Below are positions 1 to 8,557 of a DNA stretch of 64,000 bases, in pieces. The stretch is taken from positions 248,001 to 312,000 of the forward strand of contig NZ_CP114289.2 of NCBI RefSeq assembly GCF_027111315.2, written 5' to 3'. The first letter of the stretch is position 1. The number at the start of each line of letters is the position of its first letter. The translations under genes and the position numbers were made by a program. The stretch comes from Flavobacterium limnophilum. Lineage in GTDB: Bacteria; Bacteroidota; Bacteroidia; Flavobacteriales; Flavobacteriaceae. Under the pieces are notes generated by a model. It ran no database searches and was not told the DNA's origin. It saw only the letters and a program-made list of their open reading frames with translations.

Positions 1-1
1 T

Positions 2-856
2 ACAGCTGCTCCGCCACAATTGATTGCTGAATATACATTCAATAACACACCAAATAATGTAAATGGAAATTCGCCTTTTTCTCATCTTTTTGGATTGTCC
101 TACACTGCAGACAGACACGGAAACGCAAATGCAGCCTTGAGTCTTTCTGACAATGGAGCTGTAGCAACTATTACTGGCCTGCCTTATGGCTCGAATGGTA
201 GAACGGTTTCATTTTGGGTAAAAACGACTACGATGAATACTTTTTTCAATTATGCCTTTCATTATGGAGATGCGGCAAACGGAAATGGTTTTTTGTTTAA
301 ACCAGCGCAATCAATATTTTTTGCGGGTTCGGGAGGCAACAATAGCATTGCCACTTCACATACAAACAATGCTTGGTATCATTATGTTTGTACGTATGAC
401 GGCACGATATCAAAAATCTATAAAGATGGTGTACTGATTTCAAGTGCTGCTACAACTTGGAATACAGTAAACAATTTGGATAAGTTTAGATTAGGATTGA
501 CAGAAAACGGATCGACAGGCTATTTTAGTGGAGCCATTGATGATTTAAAAATTTACAATTATGCCTTGACTCAAGCTGATGTAAACAGTTTATTTACCAA
601 TAACACTTTGTCTTCTCAAGATTTTTCTCAAAACAACCTAAAAGTTTTATTATATCCAAACCCTGTGAAAGATGTTCTAAATATCGAAACCAAAACAGAA
701 TTGAAGTCAGTTGAAATCTATAACATTCAAGGGCAAAAAGTAAAAACGTCCACACAAAAACAAACTAATGTTTCCGATTTGGCTTCTGGAATCTATATGG
801 TTAGAATTCAAGATGAAAATAATGGAATCGCCACTGAAAAGATAGTGAAACAATAA
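2..856 (+). CDS. Secreted LamG-domain protein with T9SS sorting domain, 5' end outside window
   Basis: The reading frame is already open at base 2, so the N-terminus, and any catalytic domain, lies to the left. The first visible ATG/TTG-type codon at 20 is not the real start. The visible 280-odd residues hold a concanavalin-like LamG/laminin-G-3 jelly roll (about residues 30-200: GRTVSFWVKT, WYHYVCTYDG, IYKDGVLI, GAIDDLKIYNYAL), which usually binds carbohydrate. The last 75 residues are a type A T9SS C-terminal sorting domain (LYPNPVKDVLNIE, VEIYNIQGQKV, LASGIYMVRI, ending KIVKQ). The product should cross the outer membrane through the type IX system, lose this domain and be attached to the surface or released. 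A hairpin terminator follows. Domain calls are firm; substrate is unknown. Confidence 0.9.
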   Translation, partial: TAAPPQLIAEYTFNNTPNNVNGNSPFSHLFGLSYTADRHGNANAALSLSDNGAVATITGLPYGSNGRTVSFWVKTTTMNTFFNYAFHYGDAANGNGFLFKPAQSIFFAGSGGNNSIATSHTNNAWYHYVCTYDGTISKIYKDGVLISSAATTWNTVNNLDKFRLGLTENGSTGYFSGAIDDLKIYNYALTQADVNSLFTNNTLSSQDFSQNNLKVLLYPNPVKDVLNIETKTELKSVEIYNIQGQKVKTSTQKQTNVSDLASGIYMVRIQDENNGIATEKIVKQ

Positions 857-877
857 AAGAAGTAGTTGCATAAATTA

Positions 878-915
878 AAAAACCCTTTTAAGTGATTTCT
901 TAAAAGGGTTTTTAT
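878..915. terminator. Bidirectional intrinsic terminator
   Basis: An 11-13 bp stem (AAACCCTTTTA at about 880-890 with TAAAAGGGTTT at 901-911) has A-runs on the left and T-runs on the right. It can therefore end both the LamG gene on the plus strand and the KAS III-like gene on the minus strand, which converge here. Confidence 0.85.
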
Positions 916-919
916 TTTT

Positions 920-1981
920 TTAATATCTATAAACAAAGGCATTGATATTCATTCCTGCCCCAACGGAAGCGAAGATGAGAATGTCGCCTTTATGTAGTTC
1001 TTGATTTTCGATTTTTCCTCGAATCAATAAATCCAAAAGGGTAGGAACGGTAGCCACGCTGCTGTTTCCCAGTTCGTGAATGCTCATTGGCATAATGTCT
1101 TTGGGAACAGATTTGCCGTATAATTTGTAAAAACGGTGAATGATGGCTTCGTCCATTTTTTCGTTGGCTTGGTGAATCAAGATTTTTTTCACGTCGTCAA
1201 TGTCCAATCCGCTTTGGTCTAGACAACTTTTCATGGCTGCTGGAACATTGCTCAAGGCAAATTCATAAATTTTTCGGCCATGCATTTTGATGTAGCAAGT
1301 ATCTTCTTTTGCCAAATCGGGATTGTATGATTTTCCAAAAAACAAATAACCAGCTTCATCGTAGGCATAAGTGGCGCTTTCATAAGACAGCATTCCCGTT
1401 TCGTCATCCGAAGCTTCGATTATCGCTGCTCCAGAACCGTCAGAATAAATCATGGAATCCCTGTCGTGTGGATCGACCACTCTCGAAAGGGTTTCGCCGC
1501 CAATCACCAAACAACGTTTTGCCATGCCGGATTGGATGAAAGCATTGGCCTGAAGCACGCCTTCTATCCATCCTGGACAACCAAAAAGAATGTCATAAGC
1601 CACACATTTTGGGTTTTTTATTTGCAATTTATGCTTGACGCGAGTGGCCAAACTAGGGATGATGTCCGATTGTTTTGAACCGTATTTCACATCGCCAAAA
1701 TTGTGGGCAAAAATGATGTAATCAATGGTCTCGGGATCTATTCTTGCATTTTCGATTGCTTTTATCGAAGCCAGAAAGGCCAAGTCTGAGGTGTTTTGTT
1801 CAGGAGAAGCATATCGTCTCTTTTCGATTCCGGTAATGCTTTTAAATTTATTGATGACAACCTCGTTCGGGTAAGCAAAAGGGGTTCCGTCTTCATTTAA
1901 AAATACATGTTTGTTAAAGTCTGCATTGGCAACTTTTATTTCTGGAATATAACTCCCTATTCCGCTTATTTTTATTTTCAT
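920..1981 (-). CDS. 3-oxoacyl-ACP synthase III-like protein (thiolase fold)
   Basis: 353 residues of the FabH/KAS III family, which condenses an acyl-CoA starter with malonyl-ACP. The catalytic triad is complete: Cys135 in ILFGCPGWIEG, His270 in ILIHQANEK, and Asn306 in HELGNSSVA. The ISGIGSYIPE start and the GDILIFASVGAGMN end are typical. It is about 25 residues longer than housekeeping FabH, with an extended 20-50 region, so it is more likely one of the extra KAS III paralogues common in Flavobacterium than the essential fabH. No other lipid or polyketide gene is adjacent, so the substrate cannot be inferred. A TAnnTTTG box lies about 25 nt upstream of the start. Confidence 0.88.
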   Translation of the reverse strand: MKIKISGIGSYIPEIKVANADFNKHVFLNEDGTPFAYPNEVVINKFKSITGIEKRRYASPEQNTSDLAFLASIKAIENARIDPETIDYIIFAHNFGDVKYGSKQSDIIPSLATRVKHKLQIKNPKCVAYDILFGCPGWIEGVLQANAFIQSGMAKRCLVIGGETLSRVVDPHDRDSMIYSDGSGAAIIEASDDETGMLSYESATYAYDEAGYLFFGKSYNPDLAKEDTCYIKMHGRKIYEFALSNVPAAMKSCLDQSGLDIDDVKKILIHQANEKMDEAIIHRFYKLYGKSVPKDIMPMSIHELGNSSVATVPTLLDLLIRGKIENQELHKGDILIFASVGAGMNINAFVYRY

Positions 1982-2005
1982 TAGAAAAAAGTAAAAGATT
2001 TAGAA

Positions 2006-2013
2006 CAAATTTA
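2006..2013 (-). promoter_or_regulatory. -7 promoter element of the KAS III-like gene
   Basis: On the minus strand this reads TAAATTTG, an exact match to the Bacteroidota -7 consensus TAnnTTTG. It predicts transcription starting near 2001 and a leader of about 20 nt. No good TTTG -33 box is seen at the usual distance, so confidence is moderate. Confidence 0.45.
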
Positions 2014-2047
2014 TAGATAAAAAATGATAAAAAAAGATAAAACTTAC

Positions 2048-2059
2048 TATGCGCGCATA
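2048..2059. promoter_or_regulatory. Perfect 12-bp palindrome TATGCGCGCATA
   Basis: A GC-core palindrome in an AT-rich spacer, about 67 bp upstream of the KAS III-like start codon. A one-mismatch copy (TATGCGTGCATA) lies about 75 bp upstream of susC at 56537. It may be a dimeric regulator site; no regulator gene is nearby. Confidence 0.3.
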
Positions 2060-2121
2060 TAATTGTATAAAAACCTGTTTTTTAGTAAAAAACCGATTAT
2101 TATGCATCAAATAGTAAAAAG

Positions 2122-2484
2122 TTACATTTTTATTTTCATTACTGTGGCAATGGACAAGGCTCTTGTTTTCATGTTTTCGGCAATTTGTCCTTCAAAGTTT
2201 TCGTCAATTGTGGTGTTGAAATAATGAAGCCAAATGGAAAAATGTTCTTCCGATAATTTTAATTTTTGGTTGATGTCTATGTGGATTTGAAGCACGTTTT
2301 TTCGGTAACTGCCGGTGTCAAAAAGGATTTGTTCCCAGAAATCAACCAAGTCCAATAAATGGGGTTCTAAATCGATTTGGGCCACTTCGGTAAATATAAA
2401 ATTGATTTTGTCGTCGGCGAGTAATTTCTTGTAGAATTCACTCATCAACAGATGTAAATCTTCTCGGGTTTGAATGTCTGTCAT
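2122..2484 (-). CDS. Group III truncated haemoglobin
   Basis: Starting at the ATG at 2484 gives 120 residues, the usual length for a group III (class P) 2/2 globin. The ATG at 2526 would add residues encoded by a terminator hairpin and is rejected. Features: FYKKLLADDKINFIFTEV helix B/C region, PHLLDLVDFWEQILF E-helix region, and LSEEHFSIWLHYFNTTID carrying the likely proximal (F8) histidine. Such proteins bind haem and O2 or NO in the cytoplasm; the physiological role is unsettled. No strong ribosome binding site is visible, as is normal for this phylum. Confidence 0.82.
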   Translation of the reverse strand: MTDIQTREDLHLLMSEFYKKLLADDKINFIFTEVAQIDLEPHLLDLVDFWEQILFDTGSYRKNVLQIHIDINQKLKLSEEHFSIWLHYFNTTIDENFEGQIAENMKTRALSIATVMKIKM

Positions 2485-2501
2485 ATTTTTTTTTTTGAAA
2501 A

Positions 2502-2529
2502 AAAATGTCCCGATTTCTCGAGACATTTT
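2502..2529 (-). terminator. Hairpin terminator, first copy of a duplicated element
   Basis: On the minus strand the arms AAAATGTCTCGA and TCGGGACATTTT pair over 12 bp (one G-T wobble) around a GAAA tetraloop and run into eight T. All 28 bases recur at 5523-5550 after gcvP. It ends transcripts from the 2589-4112 gene, only about 17 nt before the globin start codon. Confidence 0.75.
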
Positions 2530-2541
2530 ACTAAAATAACA

Positions 2542-2577
2542 TTAATTTTTCACATAAGCTTCAATCGCGGTACAATT
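2542..2577 (-). pseudogene. Possible gcvP 3'-end remnant
   Basis: On the minus strand this reads N-CTAIEAYVKN-stop. GcvP in this window ends CAPIEAYMES-stop, sharing C and the IEAY block. The scrap is followed 12 nt later by the same 28-nt hairpin that follows gcvP 23 nt after its stop. It overlaps no credible gene. Only about ten codons are alignable, so chance similarity is possible; the shared terminator is what makes it worth recording. Confidence 0.3.
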
Positions 2578-2588
2578 GATTGAAAATC

Positions 2589-4112
2589 TTATTTGATGTT
2601 TAGTTTTTCCAAGTGTAAATTAATTTCTTTATCTTTTTTGTTGTACTCTATCAAAGCGACATAACCTACTTTGCCTGCCATTACCCTGAATTCTTTGTCT
2701 TCACTGGACAAATAGATTTTGTCTTGTGAAAGAGAACCTTCATCATAAATAATGGTTTTGAAAGCAAATTTGTTTTTTTCGCCCGAAAGTCTTTCATAAT
2801 CTACAAAACAAGAATAAAAGCGATCGTTCTTTTTGTCTATTTGTGTAAATACATAATCAAATGCACCTTGGTTTTTCAAGGCATTTGCATTAAGTTGTGG
2901 GCTTCCAAAATCGGTTAGGCAAGGCACTCTCGATTTTCCTTTTTCAAATATTTTGATGTCTTTTAATTTAAAGTCACGATCAAATTTAAAAGCAACTGCA
3001 TCTGTTATGGTTAATTGAGTTGTAGCTCCTTGTCCTTTGTTTAAAACAGCCATTGCAATTCCGCTTGCACTTGCCGTTTTCTTGTATTTTTCACCTATAG
3101 CATAGATTTCGCCAGATGCTGTTTTCACGATTTTATGAAAATAAACATGGCCTATTTCCTTTTCTCCTGCTTGAGGCTTATAGAATTTGCTTACGTCATT
3201 TTTCCAGCTTACAAAAACTTCTTTATTGGTTTGTCCGGATAAATTAACTTCTTCCGAAAAAAGACCTTGGCTTTGATCGTCAAAGATATTGTCTCCTTCG
3301 TTGAAATATTCACCTAACAACACCACTGCCTTATTATCGTTTATGTAGGCATTGGATATTAATCTTGGATTTTTGTTTTTACTGTATTCTTTGTCAAACA
3401 AAAGTTTACCGGTATTTGCATCTATGACAAGTGTTTTAATCATGACTTTTCTGGAAAACACGCTGGTTCTTGAAAATTCCAATGCTACAACGACATCTTC
3501 ATTTACTTCGATGGGATTTATCATCAATATTTCTTGTGAATCTACGGGAGAATTAAATTCCCAAGCTTTTCCTCCATCGGTTGGATAGTATTTCAAAGAA
3601 TATCCTATTTTTTTGTTGTCGGCTACTTTGTTGAACAAAAAACCTTTGTTGTTGACAGGAAAAAGAATGTTGAAATCACCGGAAAGTTTCATTGCTTCGA
3701 TCCACTTTATTTCTTTGCTTTCCAAAGGAATGTCTATGGACGAACTTTGTTCTGCTTTTTTGTTAAAGGTAAGCAAGTTGATCTTTTTTTCTTTATAATT
3801 GGCTAAGGCAAACAGCATGGCTTGATTATTAAAGCTGCTGTTCATCAAAAAGGTGTTTTTGTTGTTGATGTAGGTTTTTTTTGCCACTTCAACCAAATTG
3901 TTGTCCAAGATTTGAATGGCAAATTCTCGATCTCCTTTTTTTAATTTGTCCATTTCATAAAAAAAATAGTAGCCTTCCACATCTTTTTCTTTATTCAAGA
4001 TTACTCCTGAATTTTTTACTGTGAAGGTGTTAACTTCATTGATTTTTTTTGTTTGTGCAAGCGCAAGGTTTACGGCAAGACACATTAAAAGTAAACTAGC
4101 AAGTTTTCTCAT
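2589..4112 (-). CDS. Secreted protein of unknown function
   Basis: 507 residues with a clear signal peptide (KLASLLLMCLAVNLALAQ, cleavage near residue 20) and no further membrane segment. The rest is rich in Lys, Phe and Asn with many short beta-strand-like stretches (for example VVVALEFSRTSV, AVVLLGEYFNEGD), resembling a beta-propeller-like periplasmic or surface protein. No T9SS sorting domain and no lipobox are present, so a periplasmic location is most likely. I do not recognise a catalytic motif. It starts 23 nt after the M48 peptidase stop and is probably co-transcribed with it, ending at the 2502-2529 hairpin. Confidence 0.7.
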   Translation of the reverse strand: MRKLASLLLMCLAVNLALAQTKKINEVNTFTVKNSGVILNKEKDVEGYYFFYEMDKLKKGDREFAIQILDNNLVEVAKKTYINNKNTFLMNSSFNNQAMLFALANYKEKKINLLTFNKKAEQSSSIDIPLESKEIKWIEAMKLSGDFNILFPVNNKGFLFNKVADNKKIGYSLKYYPTDGGKAWEFNSPVDSQEILMINPIEVNEDVVVALEFSRTSVFSRKVMIKTLVIDANTGKLLFDKEYSKNKNPRLISNAYINDNKAVVLLGEYFNEGDNIFDDQSQGLFSEEVNLSGQTNKEVFVSWKNDVSKFYKPQAGEKEIGHVYFHKIVKTASGEIYAIGEKYKKTASASGIAMAVLNKGQGATTQLTITDAVAFKFDRDFKLKDIKIFEKGKSRVPCLTDFGSPQLNANALKNQGAFDYVFTQIDKKNDRFYSCFVDYERLSGEKNKFAFKTIIYDEGSLSQDKIYLSSEDKEFRVMAGKVGYVALIEYNKKDKEINLHLEKLNIK

Positions 4113-4135
4113 TGGTTGTTTGATTTTGATTTGTA

Positions 4136-5482
4136 TTAATTTTGGTTTAAATTTTTAAAGAAATTGAAAGAATCCTGAAAAGCAGCTTTGTCTTTAATTT
4201 TTGATTCATTTTTGAGGCAAAAATAGTAACCTATTTTTCGAATGTTTTTCAATTCGATATTGTTCAAAAACAATCGTATTTCGTTGATGTTTTTTTCTTC
4301 GGAAAAAGGACTGACTCCTCCCACATATTTCCCGAAGACGTGTTTTTCTTTCAATAGATATACTTTTTTCAACAGATAGGCAATTGAATTGCAGAATTCG
4401 TCTTCCGGTATTTTATTTTGTTCGTGAAGAGCCAATAATTGGTACAAGGCAAAGTCTGATTTGAGATTGTCAAAATAAATTTTGATACTGCTGTCAAAAG
4501 CCGTTTTTTGCAGTTTTTCAAATTCAGAAGTAGTCGAGTTTGTGGGGTTGAATTTGAAATTTCTATTTAAAGTTTCCATCCGGAAGGGAATGTTGGGATG
4601 TGTTTTTAAGGAATCTGCATTGAACTTTAAATCATCGGCACTTTCTTTGAGATTGAATAATTTTTCCTCGGAGCTGATCCATGCTTCTTTAAAGGGATAT
4701 TCGTTAAAATCAAAATTTTGTTTCAGGTTGGTAGTGGCATTAAAGATCATGTTGTTGGAGAAATCCAGTTTTTTGAGTGCGCTAACCGAAGCCTGTTTGT
4801 TGTAATTGGTTTTGTTGAACAAGACGAAACCTAAAGAATCCGCTTGAATTTCGGCACTTCTGCTTTGTTTCATAAAATTATAATCTAAATCTTTCAACAA
4901 AGCAGAAACCGCAGCCCTACGTCCGTAGGTTTGGTTTGCGGCCTTATTTATTTGATTTTTGGTTTCTTTTGAGTTATACGAGTCAAGATATTTGTTGATG
5001 GCTTTGTCGCCGTGTTTCAGTATATGGTGGCCTATCTCGTGACAAATTATAAACGCAAGTTCGTCATCGTTTTCAATTAATATGAATAAACCCAGATTAA
5101 TGGAAAACAATCCGTTGCCATAACAGGCTGCATTTGGAATCATTGATTTGTTTATAAGGAAAACAAAGTCGTCATGTTTAATTTGGGGATTTGCAAGGTA
5201 TATTTTGGAAAGAATGGCATTGATTGATTTCTGGATTGTTTTATCAAAAATAAAAGTGCTGTCTTTTACGTCCTTTAAAAAGGAAGTGTTTCTTTCCAGA
5301 AGTATTTCCTTGACTTTCTTTTGTTTTTTTATGTCAAAATTACTAGCTTTTTTGTTTGACATCGAGCTGAGATAATTTTTTAGGGAATCTATACTTTGAG
5401 GTGAATAATTTAAAAGCTGATTTTGGGAATGCATTTCACAAACAATCAAAAATAAGAATAAAGAATAGATGGCTTTTTTCAA
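4136..5482 (-). CDS. M48-family zinc metallopeptidase, exported
   Basis: 448 residues. A signal peptide (AIYSLFLFLIVCEMHSQ) precedes an M48 peptidase domain. The zinc motif HEIGH has His148, Glu149 and His152, within the M48-like context ELAFIICHEIGHHILKHGD. The third ligand is probably Glu211 in SAEIQADSLGF. The 120 residues before the motif (PNAACYGNGLFSINLGLF) match the BepA/YcaL layout. BepA-like enzymes act in the periplasm in outer-membrane protein quality control; whether this one does is inference. It lies about 40 nt downstream of the gcvP terminator and leads a two-gene unit with the 2589-4112 gene. Confidence 0.85.
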   Translation of the reverse strand: MKKAIYSLFLFLIVCEMHSQNQLLNYSPQSIDSLKNYLSSMSNKKASNFDIKKQKKVKEILLERNTSFLKDVKDSTFIFDKTIQKSINAILSKIYLANPQIKHDDFVFLINKSMIPNAACYGNGLFSINLGLFILIENDDELAFIICHEIGHHILKHGDKAINKYLDSYNSKETKNQINKAANQTYGRRAAVSALLKDLDYNFMKQSRSAEIQADSLGFVLFNKTNYNKQASVSALKKLDFSNNMIFNATTNLKQNFDFNEYPFKEAWISSEEKLFNLKESADDLKFNADSLKTHPNIPFRMETLNRNFKFNPTNSTTSEFEKLQKTAFDSSIKIYFDNLKSDFALYQLLALHEQNKIPEDEFCNSIAYLLKKVYLLKEKHVFGKYVGGVSPFSEEKNINEIRLFLNNIELKNIRKIGYYFCLKNESKIKDKAAFQDSFNFFKNLNQN

Positions 5483-5522
5483 CTATTTAGTAGGATTTGG
5501 TTTTGTGGAACCAAAAGTAAGA

Positions 5523-5550
5523 AAAATGTCCCGATTTCTCGAGACATTTT
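5523..5550 (-). terminator. gcvP terminator, second copy of the duplicated hairpin
   Basis: Identical over 28 bases to 2502-2529: 12-bp arms, GAAA loop, then T-rich sequence on the minus strand. It lies 23 nt after the gcvP stop codon. Confidence 0.8.
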
Positions 5551-5573
5551 GTATTTATTTTCTGAAATTATTT

Positions 5574-8423
5574 CTAGCTCTCCATATACGCTTCAATTGG
5601 AGCGCAACTACAAACCAAGTTTCGGTCGCCATAAGCATCATCGGCTCTGCGAACGGTTGGCCAGAATTTGTTTTCGGCAATATATTCCAATGGAAAAGCA
5701 GCTTGTTCTCTGCTGTATGGGAAATTCCAAACATCGGCAGTAAGCATCGCCAGTGTATGAGGAGCATTTTTCAAAACGTTGTTTTTGTCTTCCAATGTCG
5801 AAGCTTCAATTTCTTTTCTGATGGAAATCATCGCATCGCAAAAACGGTCTAATTCTTCCAAGTTTTCGCTTTCGGTTGGCTCAATCATCAAGGTTCCAGC
5901 CACCGGGAAAGAAACCGTAGGCGCATGAAAACCATAATCCATCAAACGTTTGGCGATGTCGGTCACTTCGATTCCTTTTTGTTTGAAAGGGCGACATTCC
6001 AAAATCATTTCGTGGGCGGCACGACCCATTTCGCCAGAATATAAAGTGTCGTAATGACCGTTTAGTTTTTCCTTGATGTAATTGGCGTTCAATATGGCGA
6101 ATTCAGTTGCTTCTTTCAATCCTTCTGCGCCCAACATCGTGATGTAGCCGTAAGATATCAAACAAACCAATGCCGAGCCCCAAGGCGCAGCAGAAATAGC
6201 CGTGATGGCATTTTCTCCACCTGTTGCGATTACAGGATTGGATGGCAAGAAAGGAACTAAATGTTCGGCCACACAAATTGGTCCAACGCCTGGTCCACCA
6301 CCTCCGTGAGGAATTGCGAAAGTTTTGTGCAAATTCAAGTGGCAAACGTCGGCTCCAATGGTTGCCGGATTGGTCAAACCAACTTGTGCATTCATGTTGG
6401 CGCCATCCATATAAACTTGTCCACCGTTGTCGTGGATGATTTGTGTAATTTCTTTGATGGCGCTTTCAAAAACCCCGTGAGTCGAAGGATAGGTTACCAT
6501 CAAACAAGACAAATCGTCTTTGTGTTCAATCGCTTTTTGGCGTAAATCTTCCACATCGATGTTTCCGTTTTCCAATGTTTTGGTAACGATAACTTTCATT
6601 CCCGCCATCGCTGCCGAAGCCGGATTGGTTCCGTGTGCCGATGAAGGAATCAAGGCAATATTTCTATGGTGATCGCCACGAGATTGGTGGTAAGCACGAA
6701 TAACCATAAGTCCTGCATATTCGCCTTGTGCACCAGAATTGGGTTGCAAAGTCGTTCCTGCAAAACCGGTAATTACGTTCAATTGTTGCTCCAGTTTAGA
6801 CAACATTTCCTGATATCCCTGTGCTTGGTCTAGCGGTGCAAAAGGGTGAATGTTGTTCCAAAGTGCATTGCTTAATGGCAACATTTCGGCTGCAGCATTC
6901 AATTTCATGGTGCAAGAACCCAACGAAATCATCGAATGATTCAAGGATAAATCTTTGCGCTCCAACATTTTGATGTAACGCATCATTGCTGATTCCGAAT
7001 GGAATTTATTGAAAACTTCGTGGTCCAAAAATGTTGAAGTTCTTTCCAAATGGGAAGGGAAATGATTGGTTTCCGTCAAAACTTCAATTGTGCTGGCCTG
7101 GGTATTATTTGCGGAAGCGAAAATCGAAACAATTTTGTTGATGTCGGCAATACTCGTGGTTTCATTCAAGGAAATAGAAACGGTATTTTCGTCGATGTAA
7201 TAGAAGTTAACTTCGTTTTGTTCGGCGATTGTTTTTATTTTTTTGGCATCAGCTTTCACTACGATGGTGTCAAAGAAAGCCGTATTGGTTTGCTGCAAAC
7301 CTAGTTTTTCCAATTCATTGGATAAAGTTGCGGCCAAAGCGTGAAGTTTATTGGCAATATATCGCAAACCTTCTGGCCCGTGATAAACGGCGTACATTCC
7401 AGCCATAACCGACAATAAAACTTGTGCGGTACAAATATTGGAAGTCGCTTTGTCGCGTTTGATGTGTTGTTCGCGAGTTTGCAAAGCCATACGAAGCGCA
7501 CGATTTCCGTCGGTGTCAACGGTCACGCCAATAATTCTTCCCGGCATGCTTCTTTTGTATTCGTCTTTTGTGGCAAAATAGGCGGCGTGTGGTCCACCAT
7601 AACCCAACGGAATTCCGAAACGTTGCGTGGTTCCAAGAACAACTGCAGCACCCATTTCTCCGGGAGGTGTTAGTTTTGTCAAACTCAAAATATCGGCGGC
7701 TACGGCAACTTTTATTTCATTTGCGGCAGCTTTTGCAATGAAATCGGCATAATCATGAACTTGTCCGTATTTCCCCGGATATTGGAGGATGGCTCCGAAA
7801 AAGTCTGACGAGAAGTTAAACGTTTCGTGGTTTCCTATTACCAATTCAACTCCAATTGGCGTAGAACGGGTTTGTAAAACGGATAATGTTTGTGGTAAAA
7901 TTTCTTCCGAAACGAAGAATTTGCAAACGTTGTTTTTCTTTTGGTCGCGGGAACGAACGTCATAAAGCAAAGCCATGGCTTCGGCAGCAGCAGTTCCTTC
8001 GTCCAATAAAGAGGCATTGGCTATTTCCATTCCGGTCAATTCGATAACCATAGTTTGGAAATTCAAAATCGCTTCCAAACGACCTTGGGCAATTTCGGCT
8101 TGATATGGCGTGTAAGCCGTGTACCAGCCTGGGTTTTCAAAAATATTTCTTTGAATTACTGCAGGAACAATCGCTTGATTGTAGCCCAAACCTATATAGG
8201 ATTGAAACATCTTGTTTTTGCTTCCCAACTGGGCGATATGATTGGAATATTCATATTCGGTCATGGCTGGATCCAAAGCAAGTGGTGCTTTTAGACGAAT
8301 GTCATCCGGAAGTGTTTCATAAACAAGTCGCTCAATCGAGTCAACTCCTATGGTTTTCAACATGTGTTGCAGGTCGGTTTCTCTCGGGCCAATGTGTCTT
8401 AAAGCAAAAGAATCTGTTTTCAT
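5574..8423 (-). CDS. gcvP: Glycine dehydrogenase (decarboxylating), P-protein
   Basis: 949 residues, the full fused alpha-beta form of P-protein (E. coli enzyme about 957). It decarboxylates glycine and loads the aminomethyl group onto lipoyl GcvH in the glycine cleavage system. Seen: RHIGPRETDLQHML at the N-terminus; YTPYQAEIAQGRLEAILNFQ; the PLP-binding Lys700 in LHKTFAIPHGGGGPGVGP; PNSGAQGEYAGL; SAHGTNPASA; and C-terminal CSCAPIEAYMES. No truncation or missing motif was seen. gcvT and gcvH are not in the window. Transcription probably starts near 8447 from a TAAATTTG box and ends at the 5523-5550 hairpin, so this is a single-gene unit. Confidence 0.98.
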   Translation of the reverse strand: MKTDSFALRHIGPRETDLQHMLKTIGVDSIERLVYETLPDDIRLKAPLALDPAMTEYEYSNHIAQLGSKNKMFQSYIGLGYNQAIVPAVIQRNIFENPGWYTAYTPYQAEIAQGRLEAILNFQTMVIELTGMEIANASLLDEGTAAAEAMALLYDVRSRDQKKNNVCKFFVSEEILPQTLSVLQTRSTPIGVELVIGNHETFNFSSDFFGAILQYPGKYGQVHDYADFIAKAAANEIKVAVAADILSLTKLTPPGEMGAAVVLGTTQRFGIPLGYGGPHAAYFATKDEYKRSMPGRIIGVTVDTDGNRALRMALQTREQHIKRDKATSNICTAQVLLSVMAGMYAVYHGPEGLRYIANKLHALAATLSNELEKLGLQQTNTAFFDTIVVKADAKKIKTIAEQNEVNFYYIDENTVSISLNETTSIADINKIVSIFASANNTQASTIEVLTETNHFPSHLERTSTFLDHEVFNKFHSESAMMRYIKMLERKDLSLNHSMISLGSCTMKLNAAAEMLPLSNALWNNIHPFAPLDQAQGYQEMLSKLEQQLNVITGFAGTTLQPNSGAQGEYAGLMVIRAYHQSRGDHHRNIALIPSSAHGTNPASAAMAGMKVIVTKTLENGNIDVEDLRQKAIEHKDDLSCLMVTYPSTHGVFESAIKEITQIIHDNGGQVYMDGANMNAQVGLTNPATIGADVCHLNLHKTFAIPHGGGGPGVGPICVAEHLVPFLPSNPVIATGGENAITAISAAPWGSALVCLISYGYITMLGAEGLKEATEFAILNANYIKEKLNGHYDTLYSGEMGRAAHEMILECRPFKQKGIEVTDIAKRLMDYGFHAPTVSFPVAGTLMIEPTESENLEELDRFCDAMISIRKEIEASTLEDKNNVLKNAPHTLAMLTADVWNFPYSREQAAFPLEYIAENKFWPTVRRADDAYGDRNLVCSCAPIEAYMES

Positions 8424-8451
8424 AGAAAAAAAAGGGTTGTTTTTTGAGCCG

Positions 8452-8459
8452 CAAATTTA
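8452..8459 (-). promoter_or_regulatory. gcvP -7 promoter element
   Basis: TAAATTTG on the minus strand, an exact TAnnTTTG match 28 nt from the gcvP start. A TTTG lies 11 nt further upstream (8474-8471), closer than the usual 17-23 nt, so the -33 assignment is weak. Confidence 0.45.
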
Positions 8460-8527
8460 TGGATAAATATCAAATTAAAAGGGGTTAAAGCGGTTGATTT
8501 TTAGCAATCTTTCAACTAAAACGGATA

Positions 8528-8553
8528 TTTGATAACAACGTTCATTATTTTTG
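8528..8553 (+). promoter_or_regulatory. Promoter of the UbiA-like gene, placed for a leaderless mRNA
   Basis: TTTG (8528-8531), a 14-nt spacer, then TATTTTTG (8546-8553). Only four bases separate the final G from the ATG at 8558, so the predicted transcription start coincides with the start codon. Confidence 0.5.
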
Positions 8554-8557
8554 TGGA

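Noticed and set aside
2485..2526. Longer start for the truncated haemoglobin
   Set aside because: The extra residues are encoded by a terminator hairpin, and the family starts near the ATG at 2484.
5469..5852. Long plus-strand ORF antisense to the gcvP 3' end
   Set aside because: A shadow of the gcvP codon pattern; gcvP is unambiguous on the other strand.
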